DNA of 60,000 nucleotides from assembly GCF_001039275.2 (NCBI RefSeq), contig NZ_CP030117.1, forward strand, positions 205,001-265,000. Reading direction: 5' to 3'. Of this stretch, positions 52,038-60,000 are shown in pieces (the first letter of the stretch is position 1; every line of letters begins with the position of its first letter). The notes below the pieces were generated by a model. It made no database searches and was not told the DNA's origin. It was given only the letters and a program-made list of their open reading frames with translations. A program made the position numbers and the translations under genes. This DNA comes from Brevibacillus brevis (GTDB lineage Bacteria > Bacillota > Bacilli > Brevibacillales > Brevibacillaceae).

Positions 52038-52088
52038 TACATGTAAATTGGTCGTTTACTGAGGTTTTAAGCCTGGTAGATTACCGCG

Positions 52089-52145
52089 AAAAGGGTGGGG
52101 GCAGATCTGGTCATAGGCTGGACTCTGATTCAACCCTTTTTTCCT
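52089..52145 (+). terminator. Possible terminator after rplQ
   Basis: AAAAGGGT pairs with ACCCTTTT around a long 36-base loop that has inner self-complementarity, followed by more T. It lies between the alpha operon and the ecf genes. Confidence 0.55.
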
Positions 52146-52205
52146 TTCTCATCGAAATCCTGCTAGTCAGTTCCCTGTGAAGGCTGGGGAGGTTGTGAAT
52201 GCCTC

Positions 52206-53057
52206 ATGAATGAAGATAACCTGCTGGCATTGCGAGATGTTTCTTATACCTACGATGGTGAGGATGGCCAACGGGTTCCGGTATTACAAGGTGTTGACCT
52301 TACCATTCAAAAAGGTTCCTTTGTATCCGTACTAGGTCACAACGGTTCCGGCAAATCAACGATGGCAAAGCTGATGAATGCTCTGTTGCTTCCAGAAGGC
52401 GGCACAGTACTTATCAGTGGAATGGATACGAAAGATGGGGAGCAGCTTTGGGAAATCCGACGACATGTTGGCATGGTCTTTCAGAACCCGGACAATCAGA
52501 TTGTTGGGGCTACAGTGGAAGATGATGTCGCCTTTGGCCTAGAAAACATGGGTGTGGACCCCAAAGAGATGCGAGAACGCATTGATGAGGCGCTCGTTTC
52601 TGTAGGGATGGAGTCTTATTTACAGGCACAACCACATCGTCTGTCTGGGGGTCAAAAGCAACGAGTGGCGATCGCAGGGATTATGGCGATGCGTCCTTCT
52701 GTCATCATCTTGGATGAAGCGACAGCGATGCTTGATCCACAAGGGAGAATGGAAGTGCTGAATCTGGCTCGTCAACTGAACCGTGACGAGGGACTCACGA
52801 TCATCAACATTACCCACTTTCCGGAAGAAGCCATCTATTCGGATAAGGTCATCGTTATGAATGCGGGTGAGGTCCTGATGGAAGGTAAGCCAACTGAAGT
52901 GTTTAATGAGGTAGATCGATTGAAACAGGTGGGACTTGATGTGCCATTTGCCGTTCGACTTCGACACGCACTTCAATCCAAAGGGATTGATTTACCGTTT
53001 GTCCTGCATCAAGAGGAGCTGGTGGAGCACGTATGCAAATTACTTTTGACCAAGTAA
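52206..53057 (+). CDS. ecfA1: Energy-coupling factor transporter ATPase EcfA1
   Basis: A 283-residue ABC ATPase that powers vitamin and micronutrient uptake by group II ECF transporters. Walker A is GHNGSGKST, the Q-loop FQNPDNQIVG, the signature LSGGQKQRVA, and Walker B VIILDEATAMLD. GGGGAGG is about 13 bases from the ATG, a long spacing. ecfA2 overlaps its last 25 bases. Confidence 0.95.
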   Translation: MNEDNLLALRDVSYTYDGEDGQRVPVLQGVDLTIQKGSFVSVLGHNGSGKSTMAKLMNALLLPEGGTVLISGMDTKDGEQLWEIRRHVGMVFQNPDNQIVGATVEDDVAFGLENMGVDPKEMRERIDEALVSVGMESYLQAQPHRLSGGQKQRVAIAGIMAMRPSVIILDEATAMLDPQGRMEVLNLARQLNRDEGLTIINITHFPEEAIYSDKVIVMNAGEVLMEGKPTEVFNEVDRLKQVGLDVPFAVRLRHALQSKGIDLPFVLHQEELVEHVCKLLLTK

Positions 53058-53905
53058 GCCATATCTACGCAAAGGGAACACCGTTCGAACGAGTTGCCTT
53101 ACACAATATTTCGCTGACGATTCCATCCGGTTCGTTTGTCGGAATTATTGGCCACACGGGCTCAGGTAAGTCAACGCTGATTCAGCACTTGAACGGTTTG
53201 CTGATGCCTAGTTCAGGGCAGATTACCCTGGGTGATGCGGTCATTACTCCAAAGCGGCGATTACCCCATGCTCAAAGGCGCGATATTGGGCTCGTCTTTC
53301 AATATCCTGAACATCAGTTGTTTGAAGAAACGGTTGCGAAGGATGTTGCTTTTGGACCACTCAATTTTGACTTGCCAACGGAAATGGTGGAAGCCCGCGT
53401 AAAGGAGTCCCTTGAAATTGTTGGCCTAGATTATGCCACGATCAAGGATCGCTCGCCGTTTCATTTGAGTGGCGGGCAAATGCGACGTGTTGCTTTGGCT
53501 GGTGTTCTTGCCATGCAGCCGAAGGTTCTGGTATTGGATGAACCAACTGCGGGCCTTGATCCTGCGGGACGAGTAACGATTCTGGAAGGGATCTACCGGA
53601 TTCATCGGGAACAAAACCTCACGACACTATTGGTCACGCACAGCATGGAAGAGGCAGCCCGCTATGCAGACTATTTGCTTGTGATGGCACAAGGCCAAGT
53701 AGCTTTGCAGGGTAAGCCGGAAGATGTATTCATGCATGTGGACCGTCTCCGAGAGCTGTCTTTGGATGTACCGGAAACGGTGGCTCTTGTATCGCAAATG
53801 AATCAAATGCTGCCGGACAAGGCTAGTCTGCCGAGCTCCCTTTATCGGGAGGAAGAGCTGATTGCCCATCTGCTGGAACGACTGTCCGTACCAAAGGAGG
53901 GCTAG
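53033..53905 (+). CDS. ecfA2: Energy-coupling factor transporter ATPase EcfA2
   Basis: A 290-residue partner ATPase forming the heterodimer with EcfA1. Walker A is GHTGSGKST, the Q-loop FQYPEHQLFEETV, the signature LSGGQMRRVALAG, and Walker B VLVLDEPTAGLD. Its start lies within ecfA1, indicating coupled synthesis. ecfT begins two bases after its stop. Confidence 0.95.
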   Translation: MQITFDQVSHIYAKGTPFERVALHNISLTIPSGSFVGIIGHTGSGKSTLIQHLNGLLMPSSGQITLGDAVITPKRRLPHAQRRDIGLVFQYPEHQLFEETVAKDVAFGPLNFDLPTEMVEARVKESLEIVGLDYATIKDRSPFHLSGGQMRRVALAGVLAMQPKVLVLDEPTAGLDPAGRVTILEGIYRIHREQNLTTLLVTHSMEEAARYADYLLVMAQGQVALQGKPEDVFMHVDRLRELSLDVPETVALVSQMNQMLPDKASLPSSLYREEELIAHLLERLSVPKEG

Positions 53906-53907
53906 GC

Positions 53908-54705
53908 ATGCTGCAGAATATCGCAATTGGTCAATACGTACCAGGGCAATCTTTTTTACATCGTGCAGATCCGCGAAGCAAGCTTCTCTTCATCATCCTT
54001 TTTGCTACCTTGATTTTTCTGGCTAACAATACGGTAACCTACGCCATACTCATTGGTTTTACCTTGTATGCTGCACTTCTTTCTAGGCTTTCATTGTCCT
54101 ATATATTAAAAAGCTTAAAGCCAGTCTGGATCCTGATTTTATTTACCGTCGTCTTGCATATTTTTATTACGAAAGGCGGAACGGTCTACTTTCAGTGGGG
54201 ATGGTTTACAGTAGAAGAACAGGGAGTTCGCCAGGCGATCTTCATTTCTTTGCGCTTGGGACTTTTGATTCTCATTAGTTCCTTGCTAACACTGACCACC
54301 TCTCCAATCGATTTGACGGAGGGTTTGGAGCGTTTACTAGGACCACTAGGGAAGATCGGCATACCGGTTCATGATATAGCCCTGATGATGTCAATTGCAC
54401 TCCGGTTCATTCCGACCCTGATGGAAGAAACGGATAAGATCATCAAGGCGCAGACCGCCAGAGGAGCCAATTTCACCAGTGGTAGTCTCGTACGCAGAGC
54501 CAAGAACCTGATTCCGATCGCTATCCCATTGTTCGTTAGTGCGTTTCGGCGTGCTGAAGAGCTGGCTTTGGCGATGGAAGCTCGTGGCTATCGCGGGGGA
54601 GTGGGTAGAACGCGGCTGAATAAGCTGACGTTTACTTGGCGTGATGGAATCGTAGCTGTTGTGAGTGTGATCTTGGTAATCGTGATTGGATGGTGGCGTA
54701 CATGA
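53908..54705 (+). CDS. ecfT: Energy-coupling factor transporter transmembrane protein EcfT
   Basis: A 265-residue membrane subunit that links the ATPases to exchangeable S components. About five transmembrane helices surround two coupling helices with the Ala-Arg-Gly motifs AQTARG and AMEARG. No S component gene lies beside it, so this is a shared module serving dispersed S proteins. GGAGGG is at the end of ecfA2, and truA overlaps its stop by four bases. Confidence 0.94.
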   Translation: MLQNIAIGQYVPGQSFLHRADPRSKLLFIILFATLIFLANNTVTYAILIGFTLYAALLSRLSLSYILKSLKPVWILILFTVVLHIFITKGGTVYFQWGWFTVEEQGVRQAIFISLRLGLLILISSLLTLTTSPIDLTEGLERLLGPLGKIGIPVHDIALMMSIALRFIPTLMEETDKIIKAQTARGANFTSGSLVRRAKNLIPIAIPLFVSAFRRAEELALAMEARGYRGGVGRTRLNKLTFTWRDGIVAVVSVILVIVIGWWRT

Positions 54706-55436
54706 AGCGACTGCGATGTGTATTAGCATATGACGGAACTGACTTCAGTGGTTTTCAGGTACAGCCAGATCAAGTAACGGTCCAGGGTGAAATTGAAGCC
54801 GCATTGAATCGGGTTACCGGAGAAGATATTCAAGTCTTCGGGTCGGGCCGGACAGATGCGGGCGTTCATGCACGAGGTCAAGTGATTCACTTTGACACGT
54901 CGAGTAACATTCCGATGGATAAATGGCGGTTTGTGTTGAACAATCAATTGCCTGATTCTATTGTCATTCGGACAGTCGAAGAGGTCGATGCCTCTTTTCA
55001 TGCGCGTTTTGACGTGCAAGTAAAAGAATATCGATATTGCATCGACAACAATCCAGTGGCAGATGTATTTCGACATCGTTACGCCGACCATGTCCGGTTT
55101 CCGTTAGATGTGGACGCGATGCAGCAGGCTGCTCATTATTTGGTGGGTGAACATGATTTTACTTCCTTTTGCTCGGCAAAAACATTCGTCGAGGACAAGG
55201 TTCGGACTGTGTACGGGCTCACCGTGGAAAAAATCGGACACGAGGTATGGGTGACATGCCGAGGCAATGGTTTTTTGTACAACATGGTTCGAATTATTGT
55301 GGGGACTTTGGTTGAAGTAGGGCAAGGAAAAAGAAGCCCTGCTGAACTGAGGGAAATCCTCGCGGCATGTGATCGGGAAAAGGCAGGTAAGACAGCACCA
55401 GCCAAGGGTCTGACCATGTGGGAAGTTGTCTACTAG
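54702..55436 (+). CDS. truA: tRNA pseudouridine synthase A
   Basis: A 244-residue enzyme converting U38-U40 of the tRNA anticodon stem to pseudouridine. Catalytic Asp52 lies in GSGRTDAGVHARGQ. The ATG at 54702 overlaps the ecfT stop (ATGA), with GGATGGTGG upstream; the in-frame ATG at 54690 lies inside that site. Confidence 0.96.
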   Translation: MKRLRCVLAYDGTDFSGFQVQPDQVTVQGEIEAALNRVTGEDIQVFGSGRTDAGVHARGQVIHFDTSSNIPMDKWRFVLNNQLPDSIVIRTVEEVDASFHARFDVQVKEYRYCIDNNPVADVFRHRYADHVRFPLDVDAMQQAAHYLVGEHDFTSFCSAKTFVEDKVRTVYGLTVEKIGHEVWVTCRGNGFLYNMVRIIVGTLVEVGQGKRSPAELREILAACDREKAGKTAPAKGLTMWEVVY

Positions 55437-55473
55437 TTCTCTGATTTCCAACTATTAGACGAACGAGCAGCAC

Positions 55474-55502
55474 TTGACTAAGGGGCGTCTATGTAGTACG
55501 AT
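55474..55502 (+). promoter_or_regulatory. Promoter of rplM-rpsI
   Basis: TTGACT (55474-55479) and TACGAT (55497-55502) are 17 bp apart. It starts a leader of about 180 bases. Confidence 0.7.
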
Positions 55503-55508
55503 ATTCCT

Positions 55509-55690
55509 TGGTATTTTAACCCCGCCTAGCCCCACTCTAGCCCCGGGATTGAAAGACAAGATCGTGAATACATGGAACACCTGGAAGAGTTGCTCACCCG
55601 TAACAGCAATTATCTTCCATTGCAAGTTTCGGTTGTTTTGGTTATAAGTAGATGGATATGTGTTAGGTAAGATATTTAGGAGGGACAAAA
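55509..55690 (+). ncRNA. Candidate L13 (rplM) leader
   Basis: A long non-coding leader precedes rplM where Firmicutes carry the L13 autoregulatory leader. I did not resolve the conserved fold by eye, so the call rests on position and length. A covariance-model search would decide. Confidence 0.4.
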
Positions 55691-56128
55691 ATGCGTACCA
55701 CATATATGGCGAAACCGCTCGAAGTTGAGCGCAAATGGTACATCGTTGACGCTGAAGGCCAAACGCTGGGTCGTCTGGCGAGCGAAGTAGCTTCTATCCT
55801 GCGCGGAAAATTGAAACCAGAATTCACTCCTCACGTTGACGCTGGCGATTTCGTAATCGTAATCAACGCTGACAAAGTGAAATTGACTGGTAACAAACTG
55901 AATGACAAAATTTACTACACTCACTCCCTGTATCCAGGTGGTTTGAAAAAGACCACTGCTGGCGCAATGCTGAACAAACGCCCAGATCGTATGTTCGAAC
56001 TGGCGGTAAAAGGCATGCTGCCTAAAAACAGCCTGGGACGTCAAATGTTCACCAAGCTGAAAGTATACGCTGGAACTGAGCATCCACACGCAGCACAAAA
56101 ACCAGAAGTTTGGCAAATTCGCGGTTAA
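55691..56128 (+). CDS. rplM: 50S ribosomal protein L13
   Basis: A 145-residue uL13, among the earliest 50S assembly proteins. [18 protein letters not shown] and [19 protein letters not shown] are signatures. TTAGGAGGG precedes the ATG. rpsI follows after 20 bases. Confidence 0.98.
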   Translation: MRTTYMAKPLEVERKWYIVDAEGQTLGRLASEVASILRGKLKPEFTPHVDAGDFVIVINADKVKLTGNKLNDKIYYTHSLYPGGLKKTTAGAMLNKRPDRMFELAVKGMLPKNSLGRQMFTKLKVYAGTEHPHAAQKPEVWQIRG

Positions 56129-56148
56129 GGTAAAGGGAGGAAATATAC

Positions 56149-56541
56149 GTGGCACAAGTACAATACTACGGTACAGGTCGTCGTAAGCACTCCGTAGCAC
56201 GCGTTCGCCTGGTTCCAGGTGAAGGTCGCATCGTGATCAACAAGCGTGAAATGGATACTTACTTTGGTTTGGAAACACTGAAATTGATCGTAAAACAACC
56301 ACTCGTTCTGACTGAAACTCTTGGTCGTTACGATGTATTGGTTAACGTAAACGGCGGCGGAACCACTGGTCAAGCTGGTGCAATCCGTCACGGCGTTGCT
56401 CGCGCTCTGCTGAAAGCAGATCCGGAACTGCGCGGCGCTCTGAAACGCGCTGGCTTCCTGACTCGCGATCCTCGTATGAAAGAACGTAAGAAATACGGCT
56501 TGAAAGCAGCTCGTCGCGCACCTCAATTCTCCAAGCGCTAA
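56149..56541 (+). CDS. rpsI: 30S ribosomal protein S9
   Basis: A 130-residue uS9 whose C-terminal tail (RAPQFSKR) reaches the P-site t[22 protein letters not shown] and [14 protein letters not shown] are conserved. The start is GTG after AAGGGAGG. Confidence 0.98.
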   Translation: MAQVQYYGTGRRKHSVARVRLVPGEGRIVINKREMDTYFGLETLKLIVKQPLVLTETLGRYDVLVNVNGGGTTGQAGAIRHGVARALLKADPELRGALKRAGFLTRDPRMKERKKYGLKAARRAPQFSKR

Positions 56542-56555
56542 TTGCTGTTCGATAC

Positions 56556-56594
56556 AACCCCTTGTCTGTTCGCAGGCAGGGGGTTTTTCCTTTT
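56556..56594 (+). terminator. Terminator after rpsI
   Basis: A 13-bp stem, AACCCCTTGTCTG with CAGGCAGGGGGTT (with G-U pairs), has a TTCG tetraloop and a TTTTT tail. Confidence 0.93.
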
Positions 56595-56603
56595 CACAAA
56601 CGG

Positions 56604-56632
56604 GTATATTTGTCCATGTTTGTCCATATGAT
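56604..56632 (+). promoter_or_regulatory. Candidate sigma-E promoter of cwlD
   Basis: GTATATT (56604-56610) and CATATGAT (56625-56632) fit the mother-cell sigma-E pattern ATA-N16-CATAcanT with two mismatches in the -10. cwlD is a sigma-E gene in Bacillus subtilis, which supports the reading. Confidence 0.55.
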
Positions 56633-56665
56633 GGAACGAGAATGGGACAAAGGGGACGATACACT

Positions 56666-57382
56666 GTGACACGAAAAGGAGTAGGCTGGATATTGGCTTT
56701 TGCGGTACTCATGCTGTTGTTCACCTACGAAGCGCCTGATCGCTCTTCCTGGCAGGCATGGTCGTTGCCGTTGACGGGAACGGTCATAGCCATTGACCCT
56801 GGGCATGGGGGAATAGACGGCGGTGCCGTTTCCAAAGCTGGGGATGTGGTGGAGAAAGAAGTGACGTTGGCCATTAGCATGTACTTGCGGGATTTCCTTC
56901 AGCAGTCAGGAGCGTTTGTAGTTATGACGAGGGAGGAAGACAAGGATTTGGCGAGTCCAGATGCGGCGCAGGCACGCAAACGAAAATCTGAGGATATCCG
57001 AAACCGAGTAAGGCTGGTCAATGATAGTACACCGGATTTTTTGGTCAGTATACACGTCAATTCCATCCCTTCTCCGAAATGGTCGGGTGCACAGACTTTT
57101 TATTCCCCTAGCTTCAAAAAGAGCGCAGAAGTTTCTTATTTGATACAAGATGAAATCAAACGGGTGATCGGTCATACAGATCGGGTTCCGAGTAAGACGA
57201 ATAATGTGTTCTTGATTCGGGAGGTAAACTGCCCGGCCGTTTTGGTAGAAGTAGGCTTTGTCAGCAATACGGAGGAGGCAAAGCGACTTCAGAGCGTTGA
57301 ATACCAAAAGGCTATGGCAAATGCCATTTATCAGGGGATCTTACGTCAGTACTCGGGAGAAAAAGCACCAATTACACCTTAA
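56666..57382 (+). CDS. cwlD: N-acetylmuramoyl-L-alanine amidase CwlD
   Basis: A 238-residue amidase required, with PdaA, to make muramic-delta-lactam in spore cortex. One N-terminal membrane segment (VGWILAFAVLMLLF) precedes an Amidase_3 domain with IAIDPGHGGIDGG, SIHVNSIP and VLVEVGFVSN, which hold the zinc histidines and glutamate. GTG at 56666 follows AAGGGG and matches the family length; the ATG at 56642 would add eight residues but has a poor site. Confidence 0.92.
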   Translation: MTRKGVGWILAFAVLMLLFTYEAPDRSSWQAWSLPLTGTVIAIDPGHGGIDGGAVSKAGDVVEKEVTLAISMYLRDFLQQSGAFVVMTREEDKDLASPDAAQARKRKSEDIRNRVRLVNDSTPDFLVSIHVNSIPSPKWSGAQTFYSPSFKKSAEVSYLIQDEIKRVIGHTDRVPSKTNNVFLIREVNCPAVLVEVGFVSNTEEAKRLQSVEYQKAMANAIYQGILRQYSGEKAPITP

Positions 57383-57389
57383 GAGGGCG

Positions 57390-57424
57390 GTGGTCGTGTC
57401 CCTACCGCCCGAATATGCTATAAT
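57390..57424 (+). promoter_or_regulatory. Promoter candidate and hairpin before salA
   Basis: A perfect TATAAT (57419-57424) has only a weak -35 (GTGTCC, 57396-57401). A hairpin GGGCGGT/ACCGCCC (about 57385-57410) overlaps this region; it lacks a T tract. Confidence 0.45.
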
Positions 57425-57493
57425 GAACGCGCATACGCTGTCGTTATACCAGCATGGAAATGTTTGAAAAGATCATAGATGAGGTGAACCAGA

Positions 57494-58606
57494 ATGTTGA
57501 CCAGAGAACAGGTTCTCGAAGCACTACGCGATGTAAAAGACCCTGAAATTAATCGTAGCTTGGTCGAGCTCAACATGATTCGGGATATCCATATTGAAGG
57601 CAAGACAGTAAGCCTCACGGTCGTTCTGACGATTTCGGGCTGTCCACTCAAAGCCAAGATCGAGGACGATGTCATCGCAGCTGTGAAAGCGTTAGGAGCC
57701 GAAGAAGTACGCCTGCAATTCGGATCAATGACAGACGAGGAACGTGCTGCTCTGTCTGCCCAGCTTCGGAAGAACCAAGGTGGGCAAACACATAACATGG
57801 CACCGGGACAAGCTCCCCTCTTGAACCCGATCTTGGCGAAGGATTCAAATACGACCTTTATTGCGGTCACTTCCGGAAAAGGTGGCGTCGGAAAATCGAC
57901 GGTGACAGTGAACCTGGCTGTTGCGCTCGCGCGTTTAGGAAAAAAAGTGGGCATTATCGACGCAGACATTTACGGCTTTAGTGTGCCCGATATGATGAAT
58001 ATTGAACAACGTCCAACGGTAATTGGTGAAACCATTCTGCCTGTTGAAAAGCAAAACGTAAAGGTTATGTCCATGGGCTTTTTTGTGGAGGATAACTCTC
58101 CGATCATTTGGCGAGGCCCTATGTTAGGTAAAATGCTGCGTAACTTTTTCACGGAAGTACACTGGGGTGAAGAATTGGATTACCTCTTGTTGGACTTGCC
58201 TCCAGGAACGGGTGATATGGCCCTCGACGTACACACCATGATTCCGCAAAGCATGGAGATTGTGGTAACGACTCCTCATGCTACTGCAGCGTTTGTAGCA
58301 GCTCGCGCAGGAGCTATGGCAAAACGGACTGGTCATGAAATCCTCGGTATTGTGGAGAACATGGCGTGGTACGAAGCAAAGGATGGTTCGAAAGAGTACG
58401 TATTCGGGCGTGGTGGAGGGGCTAAGCTTGCCGAGACATTGGCATGTGAGTTGCTCGCTCAAATTCCACTGGGCCAACCAGATAATCATCCATCTGAACC
58501 TGATTATTCCCCATCGATTTATGGAGAAAAGACGGAAATTGGTCAGCTGTACATCGATATGGCCAAACGTGTCATAGAAAAATGCGGGGAAGCTGTCAAA
58601 CAATAA
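57494..58606 (+). CDS. salA: Mrp/NBP35-family ATPase SalA
   Basis: A 370-residue protein with an N-terminal MIP18/DUF59 domain (about 1-95) and a P-loop ATPase domain with SGKGGVGKST near residue 125 and LLLDLPPGTGDM. The family carries iron-sulfur clusters; in Bacillus subtilis SalA represses scoC and so favours exoprotease synthesis. No CxxC motif is apparent in its C-terminal part, which bears on cluster binding. GAGGTG precedes the ATG. Confidence 0.92.
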   Translation: MLTREQVLEALRDVKDPEINRSLVELNMIRDIHIEGKTVSLTVVLTISGCPLKAKIEDDVIAAVKALGAEEVRLQFGSMTDEERAALSAQLRKNQGGQTHNMAPGQAPLLNPILAKDSNTTFIAVTSGKGGVGKSTVTVNLAVALARLGKKVGIIDADIYGFSVPDMMNIEQRPTVIGETILPVEKQNVKVMSMGFFVEDNSPIIWRGPMLGKMLRNFFTEVHWGEELDYLLLDLPPGTGDMALDVHTMIPQSMEIVVTTPHATAAFVAARAGAMAKRTGHEILGIVENMAWYEAKDGSKEYVFGRGGGAKLAETLACELLAQIPLGQPDNHPSEPDYSPSIYGEKTEIGQLYIDMAKRVIEKCGEAVKQ

Positions 58607-58609
58607 TAT

Positions 58610-58658
58610 CCAAGAAGATGAAAAAGGTGGGCTCTGCAATAGAGCTCACCTTTGCGTT
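58610..58658. terminator. Bidirectional terminator between salA and gerD
   Basis: A 13-bp stem, AAAGGTGGGCTCT with AGAGCTCACCTTT (one wobble), has an A-rich left flank and a TTTGCGTTTT right flank. Both converging genes end here. Confidence 0.85.
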
Positions 58659-59312
58659 TTAGGAGGAAGGGTTGCCGCCGCCACCACCACCGCCGCCACC
58701 GGAACCTCCACCACCTTCTTTTCCCTTTCCTTTTTTCTTCGGCTTCAGTTCCTTTGGTTTTGTCATGTCCTCGGAAACTTTGGTCATGATCTTCATGAGT
58801 TCAGCCTGGAACAAAGGACTTTGCAGGGATTCCTTCATCACTTGCATGGTTTGTTGTCGATAAGCAGAGCTTTTCATCAGGTCCATCAAATTTTTCTCAA
58901 ATTCAGGGTCTTTCATTACGCTTATAAGCTCTTTTTGGTATTCAGGGTCCTTCATCAGGTCCTTCATTAGCGTTTTTTGCTCGTTCTTCATGGATTTCGC
59001 CATGGCGCTTGCAAACTTAGGGTCTTTAAACGCCTCTTTGATGTGCGTGCTATTGGGATTCGTCATGCTTTGAATCAAAGTTGTCCGTACTGTCGATTCG
59101 TCGAGCATCAGATTTTGTTTAAACTTTTCGTCCTTCATCATCTTACTTACAGATTGCTTCGCTTCGTCCGTCTGCAATATGTCCAGCACCATGTCTTTGA
59201 CGTTTTTATAATCAGGCTGAGACGAACTTTGTGCTTGTCCGCTACCCCCGCAACTGGTCAGCACCAGACAGAAAAGAGCGGTTAACCAAAAAGACATTGT
59301 CTTTTTTCTCAT
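58659..59312 (-). CDS. gerD: Spore germination lipoprotein GerD
   Basis: A 217-residue lipoprotein needed to cluster nutrient germinant receptors in the spore inner membrane. The signal peptide ends in the lipobox LTSC, with cysteine near residue 20. A helical region carries repeated LMKDPEYQKEL / VMKDPEFEKNL-type units (about 80-180). A lysine-rich stretch and a glycine-rich tail (GGGGSGGGGGGGGG) end the protein, longer than the B. subtilis form (185 residues). The ATG at 59312 follows AAGGAGGTG. It diverges from kbaA. Confidence 0.93.
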   Translation of the reverse strand: MRKKTMSFWLTALFCLVLTSCGGSGQAQSSSQPDYKNVKDMVLDILQTDEAKQSVSKMMKDEKFKQNLMLDESTVRTTLIQSMTNPNSTHIKEAFKDPKFASAMAKSMKNEQKTLMKDLMKDPEYQKELISVMKDPEFEKNLMDLMKSSAYRQQTMQVMKESLQSPLFQAELMKIMTKVSEDMTKPKELKPKKKGKGKEGGGGSGGGGGGGGGNPSS

Positions 59313-59437
59313 GGGGTGGACACCTCCTTCTTTACTCTGCCTACAAGTAACGTGTGCATTTTGTTTTGTTCTTACGCTAGTATTTTCTTGTATCCATTGG
59401 TACAATCATATTCGATGTGGATGGGAGGGAATACTTG

Positions 59438-60000
59438 GTGAGTTTACGTAAGTATGGATGGCTTTTTATTACCACGCTCTTGCTTGGGGGATTAGGTGGG
59501 ATCCTGGTTGCCCTTATTTTTTATTTAGACAAGCTGCTCGTAGGAAGTACGGGTAACTTTTTTGTCGGCTTGTTCATGTATCTACTGTATGGAATGACCA
59601 TTAGTATTGTGGCTCAGATGGGTTTTTTTGCGTATATGACGATTAATTATTTCGCTAAAACGATATTTAAAACACCTTCCCTGTGGAAAAGTGTCCAAGT
59701 ATTTCTTATTTTGTTTGTCTTTTTCGATATGATTTATCTACGCTATACGTCCTTCGGTGAAGGAAAAGGATTTGGCACGTACTTTATTGAGCCAACGCTA
59801 TTATTGATTGTCGCTATTGTTACCGCATATGGAAAAGTGAGTCTGACCAATAAATCTGCATGGATACCGACGACGTTCTTTATGTTTGTCGTTACGGCAC
59901 TAGAATGGATTCCGGCATTGAAGGAAGATAATGTGCGTGCCACTTTGTCCATGCTTGTCCCACTATTGTTTTGTAACGTCTGGCAAGTCATGCAATTGCA
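59438..60000 (+). CDS. kbaA: KinB signalling pathway activation protein KbaA (3' end outside window)
   Basis: Only the first 187 codons are present; no stop occurs before the window edge. At least five transmembrane helices are visible, with AQMGFFAYMTINYF, LWKSVQVFLILFVFFDMIY and ALEWIPAL matching Bacillus KbaA. In Bacillus it is needed for KinB kinase activity and sporulation onset. GTG at 59438 follows GGGAGGGA by eight bases. A -10-like TACAAT (59401-59406) with no good -35 lies upstream. The gerD-kbaA divergent pair is as in Bacillus. Confidence 0.9.
   Translation, partial: MSLRKYGWLFITTLLLGGLGGILVALIFYLDKLLVGSTGNFFVGLFMYLLYGMTISIVAQMGFFAYMTINYFAKTIFKTPSLWKSVQVFLILFVFFDMIYLRYTSFGEGKGFGTYFIEPTLLLIVAIVTAYGKVSLTNKSAWIPTTFFMFVVTALEWIPALKEDNVRATLSMLVPLLFCNVWQVMQL

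Noticed and set aside
58672..58863. Plus-strand frame rich in proline opposite the end of gerD
   Set aside because: It is the complement of the GerD glycine tail and has no start signals.

Overview
This window is a core housekeeping locus of a low-to-moderate GC, endospore-forming Firmicute. Sporulation genes (sigH, cwlD, gerD, kbaA), the CtsR-McsA-McsB-ClpC operon, strong AGGAGG-type ribosome binding sites and the Bacillus gene order all point to Bacillales. The placement of pssA after disA, the TTG starts of ctsR and rpoB, and the detailed protein sequences are most like Brevibacillus (Paenibacillaceae). That genus assignment is inference from memory of the families, not a search.

Layout. 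0.04-0.73 kb: a HAD-family phosphatase. 0.8-5.6 kb: the heat-shock operon ctsR-mcsA-mcsB-clpC with one promoter and a CtsR operator. 5.6-13.5 kb: radA, disA, pssA, a divergent small unknown gene, the PIN/TRAM gene yacL, ispD, ispF and gltX. 13.5-18.4 kb: a cysteine T-box leader, cysE-cysS-mrnC-rlmB-rae1, then sigH with its own promoter. 18.6-22.2 kb: rpmG-secE-nusG, rplK-rplA and rplJ-rplL, the last with an L10-type attenuating leader. 22.3-30.4 kb: an RsmC-like methyltransferase, a 309-base rpoB leader holding a terminator-like hairpin, rpoB and rpoC. 30.4-35.4 kb: an L7Ae-like protein, then the str genes rpsL-rpsG-fusA-tuf. 35.4-36.8 kb: an EamA transporter under an inverted-repeat operator, and a divergent truncated globin, lying between tuf and the S10 cluster. 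37-52 kb: the S10-spc-alpha cluster from rpsJ to rplQ. 52.2-56.6 kb: the energy-coupling factor transporter genes ecfA1-ecfA2-ecfT, then truA, rplM and rpsI. 56.6-60 kb: cwlD, salA, gerD (minus strand) and the start of kbaA, which runs off the window.

Almost every gene serves transcription, translation, protein quality control or entry into sporulation. Most are co-oriented and tightly packed, with strongly biased codon use in the ribosomal genes. The noteworthy material lies between genes: a Cys T-box, the L10 and L13 leader regions, a possible attenuator before rpoB, a ribosome binding site apparently bridged to nusG by a hairpin, an operator before the EamA gene, and a 28-codon relic of a KOW-domain gene between map and infA. 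I found no mobile element, CRISPR array, prophage, toxin-antitoxin pair, rRNA, tRNA or clearly new multi-gene system.
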